Shown: in pieces, positions 1 through 5,513 of the stretch
Layout of the letters: every line of letters begins with the position of its first letter
How positions within the stretch are numbered: position 1 is the stretch's first letter
Assembly: GCA_025998595.1 (NCBI GenBank)
Contig: BNWE01000088.1
Span: forward strand, 1-5,513
From: Alphaproteobacteria bacterium
Lineage (GTDB): Bacteria > Pseudomonadota > Alphaproteobacteria > UBA3830
Length of the DNA stretch: 5,513 nucleotides
Direction of reading: 5' to 3'
Translations under genes and position numbers: made by a program
The notes under the pieces: model-generated
The model's database searches: none
The model's input: the letters and a program-made list of their open reading frames with translations, nothing else
What the model was told of the DNA's origin: nothing

Positions 1-303
1 AAAGGCAAATACGAATCAATCAATGACGAAAATGTTGCACTGAAGGCTTTCGATCTTGCAGTGAATGTCGGAATTCCACAGGCAAACAAACTAATACAGA
101 GAGCATTGCGATCCACTGGAATTTCAGTGGCTGAAGATGGAATCATCGGACCAATCACACTTGCAGCCATAAACAATGCTGACAGCACCGATCTGCTAGC
201 CGCTCTGAAATCCGAGGCTGCCGGATATTATCGTAGCATCGCAAATACAAATCCGTCGCAGCAAAAATTCATCACAGGATGGCTCAATCGTGCATATAGT
301 TAA
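1..303 (+). CDS. Phage endolysin, GH108-like, C-terminal part (5' end outside window)
   Basis: The reading frame is open from the first base, so this is the 3' end of a longer gene; the GTG at 61 is internal. The visible 100 residues match the C-terminal peptidoglycan-binding type 3 domain of glycoside hydrolase 108 family phage lysozymes. Landmarks are AFDLAVNVG, then KLIQRAL, then the signature DGIIGPITLAAI, and finally a helical tail ending in FITGWLNRAYS. Enzymes of this family cut the glycan strands of peptidoglycan so that phage progeny, or phage-like particles, can leave the cell. The catalytic N-terminal domain, with its usual EGG-type glutamate, lies to the left and cannot be checked. 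The next gene follows 12 bases downstream with its own Shine-Dalgarno sequence, as in a lysis cassette. GC content counted over 1-300 is about 45%, higher than lines sampled in the large downstream gene. Family assignment is confident; whether the enzyme is intact is unknown. Confidence 0.85.
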   Translation, partial: KGKYESINDENVALKAFDLAVNVGIPQANKLIQRALRSTGISVAEDGIIGPITLAAINNADSTDLLAALKSEAAGYYRSIANTNPSQQKFITGWLNRAYS

Positions 304-315
304 AGGGAGAAAATC

Positions 316-474
316 ATGCTAAAAGATTTGATTCTGAGCGAAAAAACCAAAGGAACTATCGCAATTATTGCTGCTGTTGTGATGTATTTCACACCAGATT
401 ACATCGACGCAATAATCGAAGCCGGACTCGCAGCTGTTGGTATTTCAAAGCTTGTGATAAAAAAGGAAGAGTGA
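316..474 (+). CDS. Small holin-like membrane protein of the lysis cassette
   Basis: This 52-residue protein starts at an ATG preceded by a good Shine-Dalgarno AGGGAG (304-309), six bases upstream, and ends at TGA. It has a charged start (MLKDLILSEKTK), a hydrophobic stretch at about residues 13-25 (GTIAIIAAVVMYF), a short polar turn with PDYID, a second weaker hydrophobic stretch at about 33-48, and a basic-acidic tail KKEE. That two-segment layout and its place directly after an endolysin suggest a holin or holin-like lysis protein, which would permeabilise the inner membrane so that the endolysin reaches the cell wall. I do not recognise the exact family; the role is inferred from size, hydrophobicity and position. 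It is probably co-transcribed with the endolysin. Confidence 0.7.
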   Translation: MLKDLILSEKTKGTIAIIAAVVMYFTPDYIDAIIEAGLAAVGISKLVIKKEE

Positions 475-612
475 ATTCCGCAAAAAGACATCATTTTTTA
501 GGCTGTGGAATGATTTACTTCACTATTGAAGGAATGATATACCACCAAAAATAAAAACGTATTTTAACAAAACCTCAATATATTCCTGCGATAATGAAAC
601 ACATATTTGTTA

Positions 613-621
613 GAGGAAAGG
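613..621 (+). promoter_or_regulatory. Shine-Dalgarno sequence that fixes the start of the large gene
   Basis: The purine run GAGGAAAGG lies 3 to 11 bases upstream of the ATG at 625, with GAGG at a normal spacing of eight bases. It selects the ATG at 625 over the in-frame TTG at 607, because the TTG would place this ribosome binding site inside the coding sequence. The protein read from 625 also begins directly with a signal peptide. Confidence 0.8.
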
Positions 622-624
622 AAA

Positions 625-3600
625 ATGAAGCGTATTTTGATCTCCAGCTGTTGTACTGCGGTGTTTCTGATGATTTGTTTTGGAACAAAGGCGACATTGG
701 GAGGTGCTGGAAGGACTTCATCAAGCGCTAACTTGTTAGCAAAACAAAAATCAACACGAGAAACTTCCATCGTGGGTGAACATGGATCGCTACAAGACAC
801 CTTCAGCGTAGAAGAGTACGAACAATTAGTAAAAAATTTTTACGAACAAAACAAGAAACATCTAAAAGAGCAAACTCCTGATGTTCGAGAAAAAACAATT
901 GTACCTGAAGGGCAAACCTCTGATATTCGAGAAAAAATAATTGTACCTGGAGTTGAATTATATCGTATTGGAAAACTGCTGCGATTTAAAGAATATAAAA
1001 TAAAAGGAAGAGAAAGAAGTGAAGGAATTCCAACTATAGATTTATCATGGCCAAATATGAGAGACGTGTTTCTAGCAAAAGTTGGTAAAATCACATCAGG
1101 CAGAGCTGGAAGATTGAATGTCGTAATTAGTGCCATAGAAGGTGTTGAGCATGATAATTTTTCGCAAAAACTAGAAGAAAAACAGATACAAGACCAGATA
1201 AAGGAAATAATCGCACTTTGCTTAGATAAAAAAGAGGGGCTCTTTGATTTGAGAGAGCTAAATGACGCGAACTCTATACGTTTTAAGGAACATCTAGAGC
1301 AAATGTTGGGAGACTATACTGGCTTTCAGAGAATTATGTCGTTATTGGCAGTTAGCACACTGAATTCAACAATGGAACATGCTTTTGTGCCAGGTTTTAC
1401 GAAAATTGGTGTTGCAAAAATAGGAGGCTGTGACACTTCTGGTAATTGCTACATTCACATAAGCAGAAAAATAAAAATAGAACAAAAAAACTTTGATGGT
1501 AAAGAGTATATAACTGATGATGATGGGGTTACATACCCAACCATTTTTCACGAAATTACGCATGCATATCATCATATGGTACTCGGATCGTTAGATCTGT
1601 CCGATTGTGAATCAGCATACTCAATATTGAATTCAACGGACGTGGATTTTATCGGGCTTTTCTTTCCAATGCTATCCAATGAAAAAATTGAGTTAGCTAC
1701 AGATAAGATTGTTGGACTCATGACTGGCAAGTGGGACATAAAAGTCATAAAAAGCCACATAGCAGACGGCTCATCAAAAGAAATAATGAACATCTTTAAG
1801 AAGGTAGTTGATTGTGGATTTGGTAATTTGGTGTTTTCAAAGGAAGATCTCATCCTAAAAAAAGATAACTGCGTTAAGATAGAAGAAATACTTACGGAGA
1901 ATATGCTCGCAAAAGCAATTTATGTCTATTGCTGCGCTATTGTTGATGGCATTGGGAAAGCTCGCCCAATATGGAGCAATTGTGAAGAGATGTTAACGAT
2001 AACTGGGCTAGCGCCAACAACAGATGGCCACAAGATGTACCTCATTGAGGATAGACAGCACGAGGAAATTCACAAAATAAGACATCAGGAAAATACAGAA
2101 ACATATGATAAGCTCAGCGATTTTGAAAAACATGCTGAGCTTGGCAAACACTTTAGGTATCATGCCACTTTTAAGGCCGAGGAGGTAGCCAAAATCATAG
2201 CTTATAAGATCGCTTTGATTTGCAGAGAATTGGATGATCCACCATTGCTCAATACAGAGGATATAAAAAAAATATCAACAGGAGATATAAGCAAAATATT
2301 CTCTGAAATCGCCACAAAAACAGCGCCATCTTCAGAAAACAAAATAGAAGATATCAATATAAAAACTTTACTTAAGCCGGATACTCTTAGGTTTAGTTCT
2401 GATAATACGGCCACAAAAGATGTTAAAAACATCGATGAATTTCTTAAAAAGGCTTTTGAAGATATAGAAACAAGCAATAGTTTTAACAAGCTACACATTG
2501 CTGTGTTGAATAGAGACGTGAGAAACATAGATATTTTGTCAAAGAACGCTGCATACCTAAAAGTCCCATGTGATGAAACTGGAGAGACTCTGTTACACAG
2601 TAAAGCCACATGTGAAACTGGAGAGACTCCATTACACTGTGCCGCACTAAACGGTGATGTCAATGCAATAAGAATTTTGTTGTATCATGGAGCAGATCCA
2701 AATGCTAAAAACAAAAAAAATGAAACTCCGCTACTTTTTGCTGCAAAGTCTGGGAATGCTAAAGCGATAAAAGCTCTGTGTGAATGTGCCTTAACAAATC
2801 CAAATACACCAAGTAAAGAGGGCGAGACTCCACTGCATTTAGCCGCAGAGTTCGGAAATATCGATGCAATAAATGACTTATTGGAGCTTGGAGCAAATCC
2901 AAATGCCAAAAATAAAAAAGATAAGACTCCACTGCATTTAGCCGCACAGTCTGGGGATATTGATGTAATAGGAGCTTTATGGAAATGTCCGCAAACAGAA
3001 GCGGAAAACAAAAGCGTTGCACTGCATTTTGCTGTAAAGTCCGGAAATATCGACACAATAAATGCTCTATTGAAGCTTGGGGCGGATCCAAATGCCAAAA
3101 ATGAAAAAGATGAGACTCCGTTGCATTTAGCCGCACTGTCTGGGGATATTGATGTAATAGAAGCTCTATGGAAATGTCCGCAAACAGAAGCGGAAAACAA
3201 AAGCGTTGCACTGCATTTTGCTGTAAAGTCCGGAAATATTGATACAATAAACGCTCTGTTTGGGCTTGGAGCAGATACAAAAGGCATGAATAAAAACAAA
3301 GAGACTTCACTACATTGGGCTATCAAGCCTAGAAGCTCATATGACCTGCTGTTGTTTGGGTGGAAACCAATAGACATTGAAGTCATAAAAACTTTATTAA
3401 AACATAACGCAGATCCAAACGCAAAAAATGAAAAAGATGAGACTCCGTTGCATTTGGCTGCAGAGTCAGGAAACGCTGAAGTTATAAACGCTCTGTTGGA
3501 TCGTGAAGCAAATCCAAATGCTAAAATGGCAGGTAAAGATTTTTTAACCGCAGGCAGTACACCGTTACATTTGGCTGTGAGGTCAGGAAAAGCTGAAGCT

Positions 3601-5187
3601 GTAAACGCTCTGTTGGATCATATAAAAGATAAAGAATCCGCACTTAAAGCTGTGAATAATATTGGTGACACGCCGCTACATTTGGCTATGGTGAAAATGA
3701 GTGCTGAAGTAATAAGCGCTATGTTAGAGTATATAAAAGATAAAGAATCCGCACTTAAAGCTGTGAATAATATTGGTTACACGCCGCTACATTTTGCTGT
3801 AGTGTCAGGAAACGCTGGAGCTATAAACACTCTGTTGAAGTATAACGCAAACGTAGGCAGTACACTGCTGCATTTTGCTGCAAAGTCAGGAAAAGCTGAA
3901 GCTGTAAACGCTCTGTTAGATCATATAAAAGATAAAGAATCCGCACTTAAAGCTGTAGATAATTCTGGCAAGACTCCCCTGCATTTGGCTGCAGAGTCAG
4001 GAAACGCTGGAGCTATAAACACTCTGTTGAAGTATAAGGCAAATCCGAACGCTAAAGTTATTGGGGGATATTATGCAGACGCAGGCAGTACACCGCTGCA
4101 TTTGGCTGCAAAGTCAGGAAAAGCTGAAGCTGTAAACGCTCTGTTGGATCATATAAAAGATAAAGAATCAGCGCTTAATACTGTAGATGGTCTTGGCTAT
4201 ACACCGCTACATTTGGCTGCTGAAAGCTATACTAGTGCTGAAGCTGTAATAAACGTTCTGCTGGATAATGGAGCAAATCCGAATGCTCAAGGGGGCTATT
4301 ATGCAAGCGAAACTCCGTTGAATCTAGCTGCAAAACGCTATGAAGGCGCTAAAGAAGTAAACGCACTGCTGGCAAGTTCTAAAATTAAAATTACCTTCGA
4401 TACTGTCATTCATTGCGGTAGTAACGATCCAGAGATAAAGGAAATGCTTCGGAATAAGATCAAGGAGTTGTTGAACACCCCTGAAATTACCATTGATACT
4501 GTCTTTAATTACTATAGTAACGATCCAGAGATAAGGAAAATGCTGCAGGATAAGGTTGTGGAATTAACAGAAGACGAAATGGTTGCGTACCAAGAATTGG
4601 TAGAAAAATTTTTCAAATGGAAACCAATAGAATGTGTAGACAACGAAGGAGGCAAAATAGCCATAGCTAGGCTTAAGCTTATAGCATCAGACATATTGGA
4701 ACTAGAATATGACGCTAAAGAGTTGCTGGAGCTTTGTAATTTTTATGAAAAATGCAAAAACAATGTAGCAAAAGACAAAAATGAGTTTATAGTTGACGAC
4801 AAATGTCGTGCAATAGTTGGTAGCATGCCATCTAAGGTGCAGGAGGACTTTGGTAAGTTACTTGATTGTAAGATGCCATCCCGTAGACACTATGGTGGAT
4901 GGGGAAACGAAGATGATTACTGGAATGCCGACAAAGAGAAAGTAAAAAGTCTAGATATTGCTGATTCCATAAACTATCTAAAAGGCGCAACTCAACAAAT
5001 AGTCGAATTTTGCGAACACTATGACCAAAACAAAGTGACTTATAAACTTAAAGAAGCACGGGCATTGTACGGAGAGCTTAGTACATTAATTAAGGATAAT
5101 AATTTGTCTAAACTTCTTGTAAAAATACACGAAGAACGTCTTCATAGTAGAGGAGCATGGGAAACAGCCATTTTTAAGGAGCCTTAG
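625..5187 (+). CDS. Secreted ankyrin-repeat protein with M91-like zinc metalloprotease domain; putative host-directed effector
   Basis: This encodes 1520 residues from the ATG at 625. Residues 1-23 look like a Sec signal peptide: MKR, a hydrophobic core, and a TKA cleavage site before T24. A 14-residue unit is repeated at 83-110. The region at about 225-535 looks like a zincin. Its motif H309-E-I-T-H313-A-Y-H-H resembles the HELxHAY motif of NleD/HopH1-type effector proteases (MEROPS M91), and WSNCEEMLTITGL at 450-462 could supply a third, glutamate, zinc ligand. About 18 ankyrin repeats follow at roughly 618-1252, many with TPLHLAA and ANPNAK signatures. A 32-residue duplication (1256-1319) and a helical C-terminal part of unknown fold end the protein. 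The expected role is binding and cleaving a eukaryotic target; neither target nor activity can be read from the sequence. The gene stands alone between a phage lysis cassette and an IS. The IS begins close to the stop codon, so the last residues may not be native. Sampled lines are about 35-37% GC. Confidence 0.85.
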   Translation: MKRILISSCCTAVFLMICFGTKATLGGAGRTSSSANLLAKQKSTRETSIVGEHGSLQDTFSVEEYEQLVKNFYEQNKKHLKEQTPDVREKTIVPEGQTSDIREKIIVPGVELYRIGKLLRFKEYKIKGRERSEGIPTIDLSWPNMRDVFLAKVGKITSGRAGRLNVVISAIEGVEHDNFSQKLEEKQIQDQIKEIIALCLDKKEGLFDLRELNDANSIRFKEHLEQMLGDYTGFQRIMSLLAVSTLNSTMEHAFVPGFTKIGVAKIGGCDTSGNCYIHISRKIKIEQKNFDGKEYITDDDGVTYPTIFHEITHAYHHMVLGSLDLSDCESAYSILNSTDVDFIGLFFPMLSNEKIELATDKIVGLMTGKWDIKVIKSHIADGSSKEIMNIFKKVVDCGFGNLVFSKEDLILKKDNCVKIEEILTENMLAKAIYVYCCAIVDGIGKARPIWSNCEEMLTITGLAPTTDGHKMYLIEDRQHEEIHKIRHQENTETYDKLSDFEKHAELGKHFRYHATFKAEEVAKIIAYKIALICRELDDPPLLNTEDIKKISTGDISKIFSEIATKTAPSSENKIEDINIKTLLKPDTLRFSSDNTATKDVKNIDEFLKKAFEDIETSNSFNKLHIAVLNRDVRNIDILSKNAAYLKVPCDETGETLLHSKATCETGETPLHCAALNGDVNAIRILLYHGADPNAKNKKNETPLLFAAKSGNAKAIKALCECALTNPNTPSKEGETPLHLAAEFGNIDAINDLLELGANPNAKNKKDKTPLHLAAQSGDIDVIGALWKCPQTEAENKSVALHFAVKSGNIDTINALLKLGADPNAKNEKDETPLHLAALSGDIDVIEALWKCPQTEAENKSVALHFAVKSGNIDTINALFGLGADTKGMNKNKETSLHWAIKPRSSYDLLLFGWKPIDIEVIKTLLKHNADPNAKNEKDETPLHLAAESGNAEVINALLDREANPNAKMAGKDFLTAGSTPLHLAVRSGKAEAVNALLDHIKDKESALKAVNNIGDTPLHLAMVKMSAEVISAMLEYIKDKESALKAVNNIGYTPLHFAVVSGNAGAINTLLKYNANVGSTLLHFAAKSGKAEAVNALLDHIKDKESALKAVDNSGKTPLHLAAESGNAGAINTLLKYKANPNAKVIGGYYADAGSTPLHLAAKSGKAEAVNALLDHIKDKESALNTVDGLGYTPLHLAAESYTSAEAVINVLLDNGANPNAQGGYYASETPLNLAAKRYEGAKEVNALLASSKIKITFDTVIHCGSNDPEIKEMLRNKIKELLNTPEITIDTVFNYYSNDPEIRKMLQDKVVELTEDEMVAYQELVEKFFKWKPIECVDNEGGKIAIARLKLIASDILELEYDAKELLELCNFYEKCKNNVAKDKNEFIVDDKCRAIVGSMPSKVQEDFGKLLDCKMPSRRHYGGWGNEDDYWNADKEKVKSLDIADSINYLKGATQQIVEFCEHYDQNKVTYKLKEARALYGELSTLIKDNNLSKLLVKIHEERLHSRGAWETAIFKEP
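871..954 (+). repeat. Tandem repeat, 2 x 42 bp, in the N-terminal region
   Basis: Two adjacent 14-codon units encode QTPDVREKTIVPEG (residues 83-96) and QTSDIREKIIVPGV (97-110). Both DNA and protein remain clearly alike. The unit lies between the signal peptide and the protease-like domain, where it probably forms a flexible linker. Confidence 0.85.
1549..1575 (+). other. HExxH zinc-binding motif of the metalloprotease-like domain
   Basis: The codons read HEITHAYHH (residues 309-317), preceded by YPTIF and followed by MVLG. In zincins the two histidines bind the metal and the glutamate activates water. The extension HAY and the following glycine resemble the M91 effector family more than thermolysin-type or metzincin proteases; the metzincin HExxHxxGxxH form is absent. 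The domain call rests on this motif, the later EEMLTITG segment and overall context. Confidence 0.65.
2575..2652 (+). repeat. Short 2 x 39 bp duplication at the start of the ankyrin array
   Basis: Two 13-residue units, ETGETLLHSKATC and ETGETPLHCAALN, follow each other at 39-bp spacing. The first looks like a truncated ankyrin repeat: it has the TxLH turn but no room for the second helix. Confidence 0.65.
2926..3303 (+). repeat. 189-bp tandem duplication of two ankyrin repeats
   Basis: Copy 1 (2926-3114) and copy 2 (3115-3303) each encode 63 residues: one 30-residue repeat ending KCPQTEAENKS and one 33-residue repeat starting VALHFAVKSGNIDTINAL. Between about 2949 and 3068 the copies differ at only a handful of bases, most of them silent, which indicates a recent event. 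Similarity fades at the end of copy 2, where the ANPNAK-type loop has become ADTKGMNKNK. Confidence 0.9.
3553..4311 (+). repeat. Higher-order ankyrin tandem repeat (303 + 228 + 228 bp)
   Basis: Three adjacent units start with GST(P/L)LH at 3553, 3856 and 4084. Each opens with a nearly identical block of about 100 bp encoding SGKAEAVNALLDHIKDKESAL. Units two and three are both 76 codons and both end in a GGYYA loop. The first unit carries an extra internal 111-bp (37-codon) duplication of the IKDKESALKAVNNIG module (cores near 3616 and 3727), and its end is 36 bp shorter than the later two. A 41-bp stretch at 3804-3844 is repeated exactly at 3996-4036. Confidence 0.9.
4390..4581 (+). repeat. 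96-bp tandem duplication just after the ankyrin array
   Basis: Two 32-codon units (4390-4485 and 4486-4581) read ITFDTVIHCGSNDPEIKEML and ITIDTVFNYYSNDPEIRKML in their first 20 residues. The shared core is SNDPEI(K/R)xML; similarity fades towards the end of the second copy. This is not an ankyrin motif, so it is a separate duplicated helical element joining the array to the C-terminal region. Confidence 0.85.
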
Positions 5188-5212
5188 CACTGGCGAACGG
5201 TCCATGTTGTAA

Positions 5213-5269
5213 TTGTGGATGAAGTGGTTTTTTGCTTTTCCACCCGACACGTCATAAGAACATCCACAA
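5213..5269. repeat. Inverted repeat near the IS end
   Basis: TTGTGGATG (5213-5221) is perfectly complementary to CATCCACAA (5261-5269), with 39 bases between. Inside it, GTGG (5224-5227) can pair with CCAC (5240-5243) around a T-rich loop. It could be a subterminal hairpin of the IS, for instance limiting transcription entering from the ankyrin gene, but such pairings also occur by chance in AT-rich DNA. Confidence 0.35.
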
Positions 5270-5300
5270 AATGCGCGAAAAAGATAGAAAACTTAAAGTC

Positions 5301-5513
5301 TTAGTTATATTTTTGTGGAACAGTTCCGACGGAAATAGCCCAATAGAGTGCAATTGTCGAAATCAAGATAAGATTTTCGTTTCGTTTTTCGTGCTTCAAA
5401 TGCGTATCTGTGATTGCAAATCCGTGGCTTTTGAAATCAGAGAACATACTTTCGATTCTCCAGCGCATTTCGTAGTCCAAAACCTTGTGTTTTGATGGCT
5501 CACAGTCCATCGC
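5301..5513 (-). CDS. IS4-family DDE transposase, C-terminal part (5' end outside window)
   Basis: The frame enters from the right edge and runs to TAA at 5303-5301, giving the last 70 residues. It contains YEMRWRIESMFSDFK, an exact match to the IS4-family signature Y-(2)-R-(3)-E-(6)-K, whose glutamate is the last of the three DDE catalytic acids. After it come HGFAITDTHL and the conserved RNENLILISTIALYWAISVG helix. The enzyme cuts and joins the IS ends during transposition. The two catalytic aspartates lie outside the window. The same frame continues beyond the stop for 38 more codons (to 5184) and contains a SIFF...VDVLM stretch resembling the tail of related transposases, so the stop could be a premature nonsense mutation. 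Family assignment is firm; whether the element is active is unknown. Confidence 0.88.
   Translation of the reverse strand, partial: AMDCEPSKHKVLDYEMRWRIESMFSDFKSHGFAITDTHLKHEKRNENLILISTIALYWAISVGTVPQKYN

Larger units (their letters stand above)
2476..4380 (+). repeat. Ankyrin repeat array, about 18 repeats
   Basis: Residues about 618-1252 form an array of roughly 18 ankyrin repeats, counting a degenerate first one (LHIAVLNRDVRNIDIL) and a last one (TPLNLAAKRYEGAKEVNALL). Most have the helix-turn-helix consensus, for example TPLHLAAESGNAEVINALL. Spacing is irregular. Standard 33-residue repeats dominate at first. Repeats 5 and 7 are 30 residues, with a KCPQTEAENKS ending in place of the usual loop. 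Later repeats carry longer loops, either HIKDKESALKAV or GGYYA-containing insertions. One repeat, after TSLHWAIK, is enlarged to about 46 residues. Ankyrin arrays are protein-binding scaffolds and are common in effectors of intracellular bacteria. Confidence 0.95.
5187..5513 (-). mobile_element. End of an IS4-family insertion sequence (cut by right edge)
   Basis: A transposase C-terminus on the - strand, followed by about 110 bases of non-coding DNA reaching the stop codon of the ankyrin gene, indicates the 3' end of an insertion sequence. The outer boundary probably lies between about 5183 and 5195, where a sequence beginning GCACTGGCGAACGG could be the terminal inverted repeat. The other end is outside the window, so neither the inverted repeat nor a target-site duplication can be confirmed. 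Confidence 0.65.

Noticed and set aside
518..531. Small hairpin CTTCA/TGAAG after the lysis genes as a terminator.
   Set aside because: The stem is only five AT-rich base pairs and no T-run follows it.
564..595. TTAACA (564-569) and GATAAT (590-595) as a promoter for the large gene.
   Set aside because: The -10-like element is reasonable, but the 20-base spacer is too long and the region is AT-rich enough to give such matches by chance. The 475-624 gap otherwise shows nothing distinctive.
607..624. TTG at 607 as the start of the large gene, adding six residues.
   Set aside because: The Shine-Dalgarno sequence GAGGAAAGG lies inside that extension and is well placed for the ATG at 625, and the signal peptide begins directly at 625.
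640..651. Lipobox-like I-S-S-C at residues 6-9 of the large protein.
   Set aside because: A lipoprotein signal needs a longer hydrophobic stretch before the cysteine; here the hydrophobic core continues past it to a TKA site, as in an ordinary Sec signal peptide.
2685..3386. A long open frame on the - strand (233 codons), with another overlapping it in a second frame.
   Set aside because: Both lie antisense to the ankyrin array; their repetitive, Ser/Phe-rich translations mirror the array's periodicity and show no recognisable domain.
5232..5495. A + strand open frame of 87 codons near the right edge.
   Set aside because: It is antisense to the transposase, whose IS4 signature is unmistakable, and it has no ribosome binding site or known motif.

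Overview
The window looks like accessory, phage- and transposon-associated DNA from an AT-rich bacterium that lives with eukaryotic cells. The best guess is an alphaproteobacterial endosymbiont of protists or arthropods (Holosporales/Rickettsiales-like). The grounds are a very large secreted ankyrin-repeat protein with an apparent metalloprotease domain, a GH108-type phage endolysin, an IS4-family transposase and AT-rich codon use. No rRNA or core gene is present to fix the taxon, so this placement is inference.

Layout. (1) Bases 1-474 are the end of a phage lysis cassette on the + strand: the C-terminal part of a GH108-like endolysin with a peptidoglycan-binding domain (1-303), followed 12 bases later by a 52-residue holin-like membrane protein (316-474). 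(2) Bases 475-624 are an AT-rich gap with no convincing terminator or promoter; it ends in a strong Shine-Dalgarno sequence. (3) Bases 625-5187 are one 1520-residue gene. Its product has a Sec signal peptide, a 14-residue tandem repeat, a domain with the zinc motif HEITHAYHH (resembling NleD/HopH1-type M91 effector proteases), about 18 ankyrin repeats built by several rounds of DNA duplication, and a helical C-terminal region I do not recognise. (4) From about 5187 to the right edge lies one end of an insertion sequence on the - strand, with the C-terminus of an IS4-family DDE transposase (5301-5513) and about 110 bases of subterminal DNA.

How the parts fit. The lysis genes suggest a prophage or prophage remnant, and the large gene sits just downstream of them, where cargo genes are often found. 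The working model is a phage-borne or phage-adjacent host-interaction gene: the ankyrin array would bind a eukaryotic protein and the zincin domain would cleave it. The insertion sequence reaches to within a few bases of this gene's stop codon, so its original 3' end may have been altered. The DNA duplications inside the ankyrin array show that it has been changing length recently.
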